Positions 10,631 to 22,369 of a DNA stretch of 64,000 nt are shown here, one piece after another. A model generated the notes under the pieces. It made no database searches and was not told where the DNA came from. It saw only the letters and a program-made list of their open reading frames with translations. Every line of letters starts with the position of its first letter. Position 1 is the stretch's first letter. The position numbers and the translations under genes were made by a program. The DNA comes from Trichosphaerium sp. ATCC 40318 (taxonomy: Eukaryota > Discosea > Flabellinia > Trichosidae), in assembly GCA_038496445.1 (NCBI GenBank), contig JALMLS010000507.1:434001-498000 (forward strand), written 5' to 3'.

Positions 10631-13600
10631 TTAATTTACTCGTGCACCACGTAATCCACGCCTTGGTGCTAACGTCTTATAGCATATAGCAGTCAAAATG
10701 ACAGCAAATAAGTTCATTATAGTTGTCACCAGAAAGATAATAGAAGCATGACTTGTCAATCCGTTCTTGTTCTTCAATATGTTTGAATAAATATTGGACA
10801 CTACTGGAGGTACTGCAATACGTGCTATAGCAGCTGCAGAAGACAGCCAACCCATAACAACTCCCTAAAGCAATGATAAGATTTTCATGTAATGAAAGGA
10901 AACCTCAACAGTCAGGTAACACTTTGACGTACTTGTTCATGGCCTTCCAGTACTTTTGAGAAGATTGATATCAATAACGCTGTTCCATCTGCATATCCAA
11001 TACTGACAAGCACCAGAGCTGTATACCATAACGCCGGTGAAGCCAAATGATTGCTCATTGGATTTGTCCAGTCAACAACAAAGCATAAACCACCTAGAAG
11101 AAAAAAAAAGTAAGCAAAGAAAAGAAATTAGTGTTTCAATACAGCGCTACAATTCTTTCAGTATTTTTTTCACGCTACTTATCATTTTTCCGATAAGTAC
11201 GGGTATTTTTATCGGTTGAAAAGAGTTCGAAGGGTTTGAAATGCACTTCGAGACAAACAAATACTTTTTTTTTTCAAAAGATTTACCTGAGAGCAATGTG
11301 CCAAAAGCTATCAGAAGTATTCTGTCAGAGAAGCAATATGCAAATACCTTTTTCATAAGTTAAGTACAAAGAATTATGATTCGTATCTAATCTTACTTGT
11401 AATACAATCAACGCAACCAAACAAACGCCAGATATACCCAAAAACATGAACGCATTTTTCTTTTGAGAAGTGGAGTTAGCCAATGAGATTCAACTACTAA
11501 AAATAAGCGTACAGTATCATTATAGCCATAAGCATCAACTGTAATGATTGGTCCCAGTGTTTCGAATACTGTAAAAGCCTATAAAATACAAGTTAGTAAG
11601 AAGAACTGAAGAGATAAAAAACAAAGTCAGCAGAAGAAATGTTATTCAAACTAAAATAGCTTGTTCTCTTTGTACCCAAGTGAATGTAAATGCAAAGTAC
11701 ATGCAAACTAAAACACCAGCTATAGGCATTTTTGTTTTACCGATCATACTCAACGACAAACCAGATCTATCTAGTGAAAAGAGTAAAAAAATTATTCAAA
11801 GAATGCCAAAAAAAAAAAACAAACTGAGAGACGTTCAAAAACAATCCATCGTGATAAAACGCGTACAAGAAGCAGCTTTGGAAATATGAATTCTAGATGA
11901 TCCAGCAGATGCATTCTAAATAAATTAAATCAACACCAAATCGATTGGCAAAAAAGAAAGAAACTCAAGAAAAAAAACCACGTGTTTTCGTGCAGGTGGT
12001 TTTTTTTTTTGGTCTCATGATACAATACGTACTGTTTTAATACCGATAATCTTGGAATATTAGTTATATACATACATAGATACATAGATACATAGAAACA
12101 ATTAAAAAAATAAAAAATAGATAGTGACATTACGAAATATGTCAACAAAATGATTCAGGTAAAACGACGTGTCACAATTAGTTTTTGTGACACGTCATTT
12201 TCTGAGTTGAGCTGGGCTTTTTTTGTGTTGTTACGTACAGGTCCTGCTTCTCTTGAAACTTCACGGAAAGGTATTAAGCATAGAAGTCCAACAAGAGAGA
12301 AAATTGCAGAAATCCAGCCAGGTCCTGTATTGGCATTGAAATGAATATATTTGCCAATGCTGAATTCAAGTGCTGGTAAACTGGAGAGCAAGGAGAAAGC
12401 TGTAAAAAAAAAACACGTGGTTAGTGCACACAATAGTAAAATTAAGAAAGGGGAAAAAAAGACCTCCAAAGAGGGGTAGAGAATCATACCTGGACCACAA
12501 ATGAAACCAATAACAGTAGCAGCGCTGTTAATTGTCATAATCTTCGTTCTTACTTTTGGAGATGTAGCGTATGTCAAGTATGCGCCAGCAGGAGCGTAGT
12601 TTGCTATATAATTCATAAGGTGATTTGATAATTCACACAAAGGAGATAATAACAAACAAAAATACCCAAACATCTCCGATAGACAAACAACGAAATATTG
12701 TTCTATCAAAAAAAAAAAGAAAAGAAAAAAAAGAAGCGTGCCTGCTGCTATGCCGACAATGAAACGTGCTGCCAAAAGGTGCCATATATTTAATGCGTGG
12801 TCAGCTTGTATATAACCAGCCACTGAATACCATACATTACCTGTTTAAAGAACGTAAGTACGAACAACTGAAAAGTGCTTGGAATCTTTTCTTTCAAAAA
12901 AAAACGTGAGCTGTTTTTTGTCATCTTCTCTCCCAAACAAAGACACATTTTTTGTGTTACACGCGTAATCAATGACGCGTATCTGTTGTTTCCAACAGGT
13001 ATTACGTACCTAAAACCATGATAACAAGTGAGCACGCCAAAACTTCTCGAGTATTCCGCTTATCAGCCCAATAACCGAAAACTGGACCAGCAATAAAAGT
13101 TCTAAGGTGTTTTAGACAGATTCCAATTTAAAGGGCAATTCAATTCTCCAATTGTAGGGTCGCGCGTATTTTTTTGTAGTAGTCATATTTCGATATAACA
13201 TAACAATACTAAGCGTAAAAAAGGGTTTTAAAGCAAAACAAATGACATAAATTTTGTTTTCTCGTTTCTGCTCCTTCTAATTTAGAAAAATCAGTAACGT
13301 GCGTACCCAAGAGCGTTTATAGATATAGCATAACCTGTCCACGACTTGGATTTACCAATCTACGAAGAGTTGTTATGAAACAAAAAAAAAAAGGAGTGAG
13401 AAATGTCAAAATCGCTAAAATGTAGCGATTATTGTATTAAGTATGCGTATTTGAGAGTTTTTATGATGATTTGAGTTAAATTTGTAAGTACATACCAATG
13501 CTGGATCTATAATATACTTGTTTAGCGTAGGAAGTACAATAGAGAATACTACGTTGGACAGGAAATTGATAAATATCATCAGGATAAGGGAAATTGTATT

Positions 13601-13732
13601 AGCTCGCTTCTTATTGGTTTTAGAGCTCTTATATTGAGACTCATGGTCTGTAATTGTGCCAAGGGACGAATTCGAAGCATTCCCATCAGAAGTTAGCAGA
13701 GCCTTTGTAGCTTCGTTATTGTTATTGTCCAT
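10631..13732 (-). CDS. MFS transporter, MFSD8/CLN7-like
   Basis: ATG 13732 begins MDNNNNEATKALLTSDG, a hydrophilic cytosolic tail with acidic/dileucine character (EATKALL) that could be a lysosomal sorting signal. The first membrane helix reads ISLILMIFINFLSNVVFSIV followed by LPTLNKYI, the helix-1 pattern of the MFSD8 and SPX-MFS group. More exons down to 10631 hold further helices, including ARFIVGIAAG, PAGAYLTYATSPKVRTK, GLLCLIPF and a C-terminal helix ASIIFLVTTIMNLFAVILTA ending CYKTLAPRRGLRGARVN and TAA. Intron sizes run from about 60 to over 300 bp. MFSD8-type proteins act in lysosomal or vacuolar membranes as channels or transporters; the substrate cannot be read here. Confidence 0.83.
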
Positions 13733-14118
13733 CTATGTATACTTCACCGATATGGCTAATGGTTGCTAAATAAAAAATATACCTATTTCCACTTAACCGT
13801 AAAAAAAAATCTACGTCTGCCAACTTGATTTCTGTGTTATATTTCATATCCGTAAACCTTCTTTATGGCATACAAAAGATCTAAGCCGTATCTGCACAAT
13901 TTTTAAGATAGCTTTTTGACGCAAACTTCCTTTTTTAACCAAGTCACCAGAAACATACCACTCCTAGAGAAAATCCTTACAACTCTAAAGCAAACATGCC
14001 GTAGCCAAACAAGAAATAACAAACTACACAGATCAAGAGAGTATCATCAAGGTTTTATTTACAAGGTACTTTACAATTTTACGTCACAGCGCTTTGCGTT
14101 GCTTTGAAGCTTCGGGTT
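13733..14118. other. Intergenic, likely MFS promoter
   Basis: These 386 bp precede the MFS start and follow the 3' end of the next leftward gene. A small rightward ORF at 13916-14107 lacks any recognisable domain and is probably chance. I see no RNA gene. Confidence 0.3.
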
Positions 14119-16061
14119 CTACCAAACTTGTGGATCTCCATCTGAGTCATACTGTACTTCGTCTATATTATTATTTTGCTTAGTCATAGGACTATCTACA
14201 CTATCCAAAGACTCTATCAAGTCTTGATCACCAAATGTTTTACGTAGGTTAAACTTAGTGACTAGTTCTGACGAATCAGATTCTGGAGAATCTTTCTTCT
14301 TCTTCCTATTAGCTTTATCTTTTTGGTCACTACTGACATCTTTGTCTTCGCTATCATTTGAGACATCTTCCATAATATCATCGTTAGATAGTTTGTCGTT
14401 ATTATAACCTTTATCTTGAGAAGGCTTGGGACGAACAGGTGTGAAGTTTGGATCAAAGTCACTTATCCCAGAATCATCGAATGAGTTGTTTTTCAACTTG
14501 GATCCAGCTTCTTTTACCGTTTTTTTCGGTGTTGTTTTCGGCGTCTTTTTCTTGTTCTGTGTACCGTCAACATAGGACTTATTTGAACCATAAGAATCTG
14601 ATAGCATTGGTAAGTCTCCAAGACCTTCATATGTCAAAAAAGGTCCGATATCTGGTGATGCACTCTGTGTTTTTTTTTGCTTTTTCTTCGGAGGTTCATT
14701 TTCTTGTGTCAAATCTAGAACAATCTTCTTTTTCTTTTCAGGCGATATATTTGACACTCTTGGTTCCTTTTTAATATTTATAGTCTTTCTCTTAACTACA
14801 TTACTCGTTGCAGACATAGCCATAGACAAAGACTCCGGTTCTTTCTTAACAGTGATAGAAGGAGCTGCTTTTTGCAACCTCTGTCTGTTAAGTGCTTCTA
14901 AATCATTGTTAGTTTAGTGGTATTCTTAATTACGCTGCACACTTGTACCTTCTAGTTCATTAATCTTTCGTTGATATTGGGATAACGCCTCGCTCATTTG
15001 TGTCTTTTCAGTTTGATGTTTTGTTTTCATTTCAGTAATTAGTTTTTGACTTGATACGCTCATCAAACCAGGTCCTGTTAACTGACCAGAATTAACTAGA
15101 GTGTGTCTGGTGACACGAATGGGTGGCTCTGGCCTCGAACGCTTGTATTTGTTAAAAAATTAACACATGATATCTAAGTGTACCGGAACAAAAGAAGTAG
15201 AGCAACTGTCAGGTACAACAGATACCTCATCTTCTTCATCGATATCCTCAATTATGTCCATCAAGTCAACCTCAGTTTTAGGCTCCAAAAGAATCTGTGG
15301 TTCTTGGGTAGCTTTCTTTGGAGGTTCTGTAGGTCGACGCTTACGTTTTAAAGATGTTTTGGAGCGCTTAGGGGTTGCACGAAGTGATTGTAAACCGCTT
15401 TAAAAAATGACTGTTAACTTGTTGCAATAATCACGTGATGAAGACTGGATGTAGAACGTACCTCATAGGTTTAGCAGGCTTAGGTTTGTTGGTCTTAGGG
15501 CGTTGTTGCTTAGCAACAGTAGCTAAGATTCGTTAAACAAGGTTTTGGAGGGTTTTTTGAAAAAATAATAAAAAGGACGTACGCGGCGTTGAGCGTATAC
15601 GTGGTGGCAGTTTGCGAGGTTCTCTCTTTATTGCAGCTACGTGGAATGCGTGTTGTTGCGATGCAACGTCAGTTGGGTTTGGTTGTGGCCGTTTTGGTTC
15701 GCCTGCCTTTAAATATATTATTACGCGGTGGTCGATGATTTCTGGGTTGTTTGGCCGCTTTACATGTACAAACGGGAGGTTTTGATTGAACATGGCACGT
15801 ACATCCTGTATTTCGTCGTTTAAGAAAGGAGAGCGTAGAAACGTAATCTAGGAGAGGTTAGAGAGCTGATTTAGTAAAATTTCCATGTACAGTCTTTTCA
15901 ACATGACTAAGGTCACGGTTACGACATGAAAACTGTTTGCGGAGGTTTTTCTGCCATTTGTAACCTTTTGAGCCAGATAAACTGCTTTGAATCCTGGAAG
16001 TTTTGTATTTCCTATTGTCATCGAAACGCCTACTATAACAAGTGGCGTATGGGTTGTCCAT
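14119..16061 (-). CDS. Charged nuclear coiled-coil protein with SUMO-type sites
   Basis: The tentative start is ATG 16061 (MDNPYATCYSRRFDDNR). An exon at about 15600-15840 encodes FLRSPFLNDEIQDVRAMFN and RPNNPEIIDHRVIIYLKAGE, and basic exons with KRSKTSLKRKRR follow. A probable coiled coil comes next (MSVSSQKLITEMKTKHQTEK, then SEALSQYQRKINELEALN). The long last exon (14119-14877) is Lys/Ser/Asp rich with nuclear-localisation-like runs (PPKKKQKKTQ). IKREPR, VKKEPE and IKKEPR fit the SUMO consensus psi-K-x-E, seen three times. A chromatin or DNA-repair role is plausible, but no catalytic or known DNA-binding domain is visible. I considered a ZGRF1-type DUF2439 N-terminus and could not support it. 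Its start is 119 bp from the arylsulfatase start, so they probably share a promoter. Confidence 0.62.
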
Positions 16062-16179
16062 TACGCCAACATGTAATTTATTACAAAAAAATACGTTAAG
16101 CACGAAGATGTAAGAGAAAAGTCAACAAGTTTAGTTTCTGTTTTTTTTCAACGGTATTTCGTATTGCGCACCTAAACCG
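16062..16179. promoter_or_regulatory. Divergent promoter between nuclear protein and arylsulfatase
   Basis: Only 118 bp lie between the two predicted starts. The segment includes a run of eight T at about 16142. No TATA box is obvious. Confidence 0.3.
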
Positions 16180-18637
16180 ATGCGAATTTTGCTCTCACTG
16201 TCTTTGATGGCTTGGCTAGGCGCCATTACCGCGGCTCCACCTAACATTGTTTTCATGTGCGTAGTACAAAATGACACGTGATATGCACTTACTGAAGTTA
16301 ATGTAATTTGATAGGCTCACTGATGATTTGGGATTTAACGCTCCAGGGTACGTCCACGTTTTACCCTTCTAATGGAAACACGCAAGTTAACACTATTAAA
16401 GATATCGAAATCCGGATTTGATAACACCAACTCTCGACAGCTTGGCAGCAGATGGTACGTTCACATGTGATTTGGGTCAAAAAAAATTTAAATTGCCGAA
16501 AAGTGCCAAGAATTTTCCACGACTTTGGTTAACACTTCGTCACGTGACATGTCGTTTGACGTTTACCAGGCCTTAAACTTGATTTTCATTACACGTACAA
16601 GTATTGCGCACCAACACGTGGATCGTTCTTGACAGGAAGGCTTCCTTATCATCTTTCTGCAACACGCACAAATTATATACCTTGGGATTTACCTGACGGT
16701 ACGAATACACTATTAATGCTTGTTTTTAATCCTCTAGGAATCGACTTGTCGTATACGATGTTACCTAAGAAGCTTAAAACAGCTGGTTACACGTCGCATC
16801 ACGTTGGAAAGTGGCATCAAGTACGAATTTGTTGGAAAGTTTTGGCTAACAGGTTTTTGTATAGGGCTTTTACACCGTAGATTATACACCAATTGCAAGA
16901 GGGTTTAATAGTACTTTTGGATTTTTAGAGGGAGGTGAAGATCATTTTACTCAGGTATGCGTGAGATAGCAAGTACAAATGTGATGGTTTTTTGCAGGAA
17001 ACATTCAGATTGGGTAAATTATGCCAAGCCCTTGATCTATGGGAAAACAATGCTCCTGCTTATGGTAAGAATGGTACCTATAACGGATACGCTTTTACGA
17101 AGGTACGCTAAAGATTAACTTGACAACATTGTTTCTCACGTACAACCCAAGCACGCAGTGGATTTGATTAAAAATCATGATAAAAATTCAGGTCCTATGT
17201 TTTTGTACTTTGCGTTGCACAATACGCATGAACCTGTAGAGGTTTGTATTCATGTTCTCATCAGAAGGTTTCTAAGTAGTTATTTAAGGCACCAGAGAGA
17301 TTTACGAACATGTATCATTTTGACCAAAAGTTGAGGAATGTGTTTAACGGAATGGTTTCTGTTGTTGATGAATCAGCAAAGAATGTTACACAGGTTCGTT
17401 TGGTTTTTTTCTGGAAATGCTTTTGTTGTTACAGTGTGTTAGGCTTTGAAAGAAAGTGGTATGTGGGAAAATACTTTGTTCATTTGGACAACAGATAATG
17501 GAACACCTGTTGGAGCCGGTGGATCTAATAAGCCATTAAGAGGTAAGCTAAAAAGTTTACACAAAGACTAATTGTTTGAAAAGGCTCAAAAACAACCAAC
17601 TTTGAAGGTCCGCTGGTTCTTCCTTAAATCTTCGAGTTTCTGACACATGTAACAGGTGGTACTAGAGTCCCTGCATTCGTTAATGGAGGAATTTTGCCGG
17701 CGAAGATGCGTGCCAAACATGTTAATGGTAGGTGATTTTTGACAAGTTTAATCAAGTCCTATCAACCTTGTTTTCATTATAATTTTTAGGTACAATACAT
17801 ATTGCTGACTGGTACGCTACTTTTTGTGAGTTAGCAGGTATCGATCCTGCAGATCCAGGTAAGATTGAAATAGAACAAATGGCAACATGTAAACTTAAAA
17901 ATATTTAGGTACACCTACACCTGTTGAGAGTTTGAGTATGTGGAAATACCTGAGGTACTTGAAACTTCTACGTTGGTTTGGTTAACCCTTTTCTTTTTCT
18001 CAGCGGACAATCAGATGAGTCACCTCGAAAGAAATTTGTTTACGACCATCGCATGTTCACCTCACCATACACTGGTATCAATAACTTGCTTTGTGGACAC
18101 CAACCTAAATACAACCATAGGAGCTATCAGGGATGGTGATTACAAGCTTATTGTAGGTCCAGAGATAGCTGCTTCATGGTACGTTGACTTGTAACAATGC
18201 TCAAGGTTAAGTTGTATTCGTCTTTCTTCTTTTTTCGTTGGTTTTCTCGCCTTTCCTCTGTAAAAGCAACTACGGTTCAACTGTGCCATATAGGTTTGGT
18301 CAATTCACTCCGAACACCACTTTCAATAAAGATAAGTACAAAGTGACTGCGTGCTCTGTTGATAAGCCTTGCTTATTCAATATTGCAAACGATCCAACTG
18401 AACACTTTGATCTTGCAGAACAAATGCCTGAAAAAGTATCTGAAATGATGATAGAATTCAAAGCTCTTGAAAAAGAATATCACCCACCTAAATTGTACGT
18501 TTTAACAAACACGTGACTTTATAGTTGTTGAGTTCTTATTTTTTCTAAACAGGAATCCACCACGTGATACAATAGGATATTGTAACGCAGTCTCAACATA
18601 CCAGGATTTTGTACATCCATGGCAGAAAGGGAAGTAA
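16180..18637 (+). CDS. Arylsulfatase B-like type I sulfatase, secreted or lysosomal
   Basis: ATG 16180 begins [20 protein letters not shown], a clear signal peptide, followed by PNIVFM and an exon with DDLGFN, the metal-binding Asp pair. The formylglycine site C-x-P-x-R is intact as YCAPTRGSF at about 16601-16630, so the Cys can be converted by a formylglycine-generating enzyme. Further motifs are THHV-type GKWH (SHHVGKWHQ), [12 protein letters not shown], and [14 protein letters not shown] for the Asp-Asn metal ligands. The end reads HPWQKGK and TAA at 18637. About 13 exons are present. It should hydrolyse sulfate esters, probably of glycans, in lysosomes or outside the cell. The arylsulfatase B/I/J branch fits best. 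Confidence 0.94.
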
Positions 18638-19073
18638 AACGAGTTAGTACAGAGGTTTCATAGAAGAATATAATGCAGTTATTCACAATTGTTGTACTTG
18701 CGTCAATACTCTCGAGCTTGCGCTCAGGATATCTGTTACAAGATTCGGCAGCAATGAATGATCCAGGGATCTAGTTCATTAAGTGTCGAGAATGCTAGTT
18801 AAGTTCATAAAAGTAGTCAACGTTAGAGGTGGCAGAAATACCAGTGGTGCAGAACTTTTAATTTTGAGGCGTTTTAGACTACTTTTAATCAAAAGAAAGC
18901 TGGTGGTTCAAAAAGAAGCAATAAGCCGAAAGGCCAATAACTGGTGTTCACTGAATGCATACTGGTCTTGTTCTAAATCGCGGACCGGTTACGGACCGAA
19001 AACTGATAAACCGGACCGGTATTTTCCACCTCTAGTCAACGTCTTTATAAATAGCGTAGGTGTTTGGAAACAC
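18638..19073. other. Intergenic region with CCGGACCGG-type repeats
   Basis: This 436-bp gap lies downstream of the arylsulfatase and upstream of an F-box gene. Its middle is unremarkable, but 18974-19020 has a GC-rich inverted/direct repeat (listed separately). An open frame at 18783-19178 runs through it without a recognisable protein. Confidence 0.35.
18974..19020. repeat. Clustered GGACCGG/CCGGTCC palindromic motifs
   Basis: Within 47 bp the motif GGACCG occurs three times (CGGACCGGTTACGGACCG, then AACCGGACCGGT). The core is a palindrome-like CCGG(A/T)CCGG in a low-GC neighbourhood. It may be an edge of a decayed mobile element or a protein-binding array. No longer unit was found in the window. 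Confidence 0.5.
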
Positions 19074-20680
19074 ATGTCATTGAATAACCTACCCGATGAG
19101 TTGTCTTTAGAGATAATATTTCGTATTGGTTATCCAAAAAGTATACTGTCTTTTGCGACTTGCTCTCAATACTGGTAAAGTGTTTAATCCGCGTCAGAGA
19201 GTCCAAACGCCGAAAATGGCTAATGTTTTTCAAAAGGCACTCACTTTGCGGCGATGACGTTGTTTGGAGGCATTTATGTTGTACTCTATGGCAAGTACTA
19301 GAAAAATCGCCACCTCCGGGCAAGATAGACACTGGTGAAAGCCTAAAAAGCGAAGAACAAAAAAACATTGAAATGGAGACTTGGAATGAGTACTTTAAGC
19401 GTTGTTTCCTATTCAACACGTATTTTGAAGGTCTGTCAGCTCAAACTGGTGGATGGAAGCCGTATCCAAGTGCGTACAAGCCATTTACATTAACATCTGT
19501 GTTAGCTAACTTTATTGTTCTTCTTCTTAGTGGCTACGTACTTTAAGAGGTTAACAAGGCAAGTTGACAATGTTGACAAAGGAATTCCATTCAAAGGTTA
19601 GTTGTAAACCTTACACTTAGCTTCGCAAGATGTCATTTAACCTTGCATCTTGCTTCTGAAGAAAACGTTCATTTACTCACGTGATGTTAGGCTTCTTTTT
19701 TTGGCCTTACTTTAGACGACCTCATAATACTATTGGTATATGTGCTGGTATGACAAACATGGTTGGTGAGTACAATGAACATAAAATCATAAGGTACTGC
19801 AGGAAGAAAACTCATGGTGTTTGAAATCACGTTTGTTCCTAAAACTCGTTTTAAATTGCAATTTAGAGTGACTGAAGTATCGAAAATATGTGGAACAGCG
19901 TTAGGTATTGGTGGTAAATATGTATTGATGCCATTTCTACGATGTAATTGTATTCTTGGTTACTGGGAAGGACGATATTCTGAGGAAAGATACAATTATT
20001 TTTACTTGGTAATGACAGGTACAACTTTACTTGTTACACACTAATGAGACATGGCCTCTAACTCTCTCTTTTTCATTATAGATATTTCATATGATCTTGG
20101 ACCTCTTAGTGTATGTCATATACCTTTTATCAAGGGTGTTACTAATATTTCTTAGTCTATTGTACCTGTTGCTAAAAATATCATGAACCTAAACATACAG
20201 GTACAAACCTCACCTCGTTTCAACTTGATTGTTAACCGAGCTATACAGTATTCTGGAACCGTCTTGTGCACGATATCTGATGCTCCCAAGGCATTACCAA
20301 TGACAGTTACTATCCGTAATGTATCTTCGACAAGATCTGGGAGTATACCACTGCTTGGAAAAGCATCACCACTTATTACTGTCAATGACTTAGGGACAGT
20401 GTCTGTCACTATTAGTGTTGATGGTAAAGAGATGCAGTATGATGGTTCTTTCTTCTCTATGCATGATAAGCTGTGGAATGATCATAAAGTACATCGTTAT
20501 GTTCGTGATACTAAGGATAAGCCTCTAGAGTATGGTATGCTTTTTGAAGAGTCTGATGGTAAGTACTCCATGTTTAGTATAAGAGGTGATTGTATGTTCG
20601 GTAATCTACATGATAATGATAGCTTTTATTTACAACATAAGCGTAACTATCATCAAAAGATTAGAGAGATATATATGTAA
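19074..20680 (+). CDS. F-box protein, multi-exon
   Basis: ATG 19074 opens MSLNNLPDELSLEIIFRIG, then SILSFATCSQYW joins HSLCGDDVVWRHLCCTLWQ after an intron; this is a typical F-box. The rest includes an exon ETWNEYFKRCFLFNTYFEG, then KLMVFEITFVPKTRFKLQF, and a long last exon to 20680 (CTISDAPKALPMTVTIR..., HDKLWNDHKVHRYVRDTKD). The C-terminal part looks beta rich and could be the substrate-binding half; I do not recognise the fold. It would serve as an SCF ubiquitin ligase adaptor if it binds Skp1. It shares the overall plan (short F-box exon, then an unknown domain with a G-G-W-K-x-Y patch) with the F-box gene at 48452. Confidence 0.62.
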
Positions 20681-21105
20681 TACAATACAATAATAACTCG
20701 TACTTTCTTTGACGTTGGCTGTACATTGTAATGTCTCATAGGTTTTTCTAAGCAACATTGTATTCAAGCAACCTCAGTTTAAGTAACTGAATCACAAACA
20801 GGACCGCAAGTTTGCTTATCCCACGTGATAATCACTTTTATTGACTGTTTCCGTTTCTAGTCTTCTCCACCACTTTCATTTGTGGTGATTAAGACTATGT
20901 ACACAAACAAACCCTGTAGAGGTAGGTTTATACTTTTCTTCTCCAGTGTTGAACAAAATTTATCTTGAACCTTTTTTGCCTTGTGTCCTGTTGCGTCATT
21001 GACACGGAGTGTTTGTGTACCGTTTTTTAGGAGTTGAGAGAAAGAAACGACTTCCACACTAGACAAGTAGCATATCTTCCTTTCATATCATCATTTCATC
21101 CAACA
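20681..21105. other. Intergenic, upstream of F-box/LRR gene
   Basis: There is one CACGTG at about 20823. The leftward frame at 20857-21066 encodes nothing recognisable and overlaps the promoter of the next gene, so I leave it out. No RNA gene is seen. Confidence 0.3.
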
Positions 21106-22149
21106 ATGCTAACAAACTGTATTAACGAAGTATCTAGTAATAGCGATATCAACGCTGAGCTATTAGACATACCAAACGAGATACTCGCTCACTTATTCAA
21201 ATGCTTGCGGCGCTATGATCGATTTTCTGTTTCCCAAAGCTGCAACCGACTATATGAAGTTATACATAATCACGTGGGATACAAGAGAATTAATATACCC
21301 GCATATGAAGCAACTTCTCATTGTTCACGTCTTTGTGGCAGTCCATTATTAAAAAATACAAATATAAGCGTCCAGTCACCTTCAGACTCAGATCTTAGTA
21401 TGCTTTCAGGTGTCCTACACCTTACACTTAAGTTTAGAACCAAGAGTATCTTGCTAACAGATGACGGATTGAAGTCTATTTGTGGTGTACATCACTTATC
21501 ATTAAAGAACTGTCACAGTATCACAGACACAGGATTAATGCCGCTAGTGGCACACCTCCAGTCCATCCACTTGTATGGAGTTCCAAATCTGACCTCAGAA
21601 CTTATCAAAACATTTGCTGGGATACCACATATCAGTATACCAAACTCTTCAGCTACCGATGAGGTTTTGGTTGCTTTATCAGGAGTAATTTCATTAGATA
21701 TACAAAAATGTGAGCTCATTACAGATGCAGGTGTTTCAGCTTTAGCTGGCGTTCATACCATAAATTTAAGTGGTACAAAAGTGACTGATAAAGGTGTTTC
21801 AGCTTTGGCTGGTGTACACTCTATCAGTCTTTATGATTGTAAAAGTATCACTGGAGAGTGCATGAACAGCCTTGCGGGTGTACACCACATCAACTTGTCA
21901 AGCACAAATGCAACAGATGATTGGATAAAACCTTTGTCTGGTGTGCACACTATCAATCTTTATGGTTGTAAAGGTATCACAATAGAGAGTATGAAACATC
22001 TTTCAAGTGCACACAGTATCGATTTATCGGAGACAAATGTAACAAATGATTGGATTAAATATCTCTCCTGCGCAAAGATACTACAATTGCGACGCACAGC
22101 AACGACATATGAGTATCTGAAAACACTAGAAGTAGATTTAGCACTATGA
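21106..22149 (+). CDS. Intronless F-box / leucine-rich repeat protein
   Basis: I start at ATG 21106 (MLTNCINEVSSNSDIN); the open frame extends upstream, but the paralogue at 49.9 kb supports this region as the true N-terminus. The F-box reads ELLDIPNEILAHLFKC with FSVSQSCNRLYEV. From about residue 110 there are nine or ten repeats of about 24 residues with the core L-x-G-V-H-x-I-N-L-S-G-T-K-V-T-D, a cysteine-poor relative of the F-box-associated LRR (LAGVHTINLSGTKVTDKG). The protein would be an SCF substrate receptor. Complete lack of introns and the GVH-x-(I/L)-(N/D)-L repeat style resemble genes of nucleocytoplasmic large DNA viruses. A broken relative lies at 49887-50976. Confidence 0.9.
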   Translation: MLTNCINEVSSNSDINAELLDIPNEILAHLFKCLRRYDRFSVSQSCNRLYEVIHNHVGYKRINIPAYEATSHCSRLCGSPLLKNTNISVQSPSDSDLSMLSGVLHLTLKFRTKSILLTDDGLKSICGVHHLSLKNCHSITDTGLMPLVAHLQSIHLYGVPNLTSELIKTFAGIPHISIPNSSATDEVLVALSGVISLDIQKCELITDAGVSALAGVHTINLSGTKVTDKGVSALAGVHSISLYDCKSITGECMNSLAGVHHINLSSTNATDDWIKPLSGVHTINLYGCKGITIESMKHLSSAHSIDLSETNVTNDWIKYLSCAKILQLRRTATTYEYLKTLEVDLAL

Positions 22150-22369
22150 ATGAGTATCAAACTGACCATCAAGGCTTTATCATAAAACTAAAAATCCTGA
22201 TGAGTAAACAAGCTATAGGTTACTTTTTTGTTGTTTTAGGGTTTCTTTTCGTTTTTATGTACAAAATCATATACATTAGTTATTAGTTACACTCAAAAAA
22301 AGGTATTGGTTTGAGGGTTTTTTTTTCTTTTTTTTTCTTATTCTGTTTATTTTCGTTCTTTCTTCTCTG
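22150..22369. terminator. Convergent 3' region with long T runs
   Basis: The 220-bp gap between the F-box/LRR stop and the kinase stop carries long T tracts (about 22319-22340) and AT-rich polyadenylation-type sequence. Confidence 0.3.

Noticed and set aside
11680-11889. Rightward Lys-rich ORF within the MFS gene
   Set aside because: It overlaps an intron and exon of the leftward transporter on the opposite strand and has no recognisable domain.
13916-14107. Small rightward ORF upstream of the MFS gene
   Set aside because: Low-complexity 63-codon frame with no domain, in a promoter-like gap.
14119-16061. ZGRF1-type DUF2439 identity for the N-terminus
   Set aside because: Only a loose Y-x-x-x-Y...W-like pattern was seen, and conserved L-Y-D/D-G features were not found.
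18783-19178. Long rightward ORF through the GGACCGG region
   Set aside because: No domain, and the real F-box start at 19074 is in another frame within it.
19045-19419. Leftward 124-codon frame over the F-box exons
   Set aside because: It is antisense to well-supported F-box exons and has no domain.
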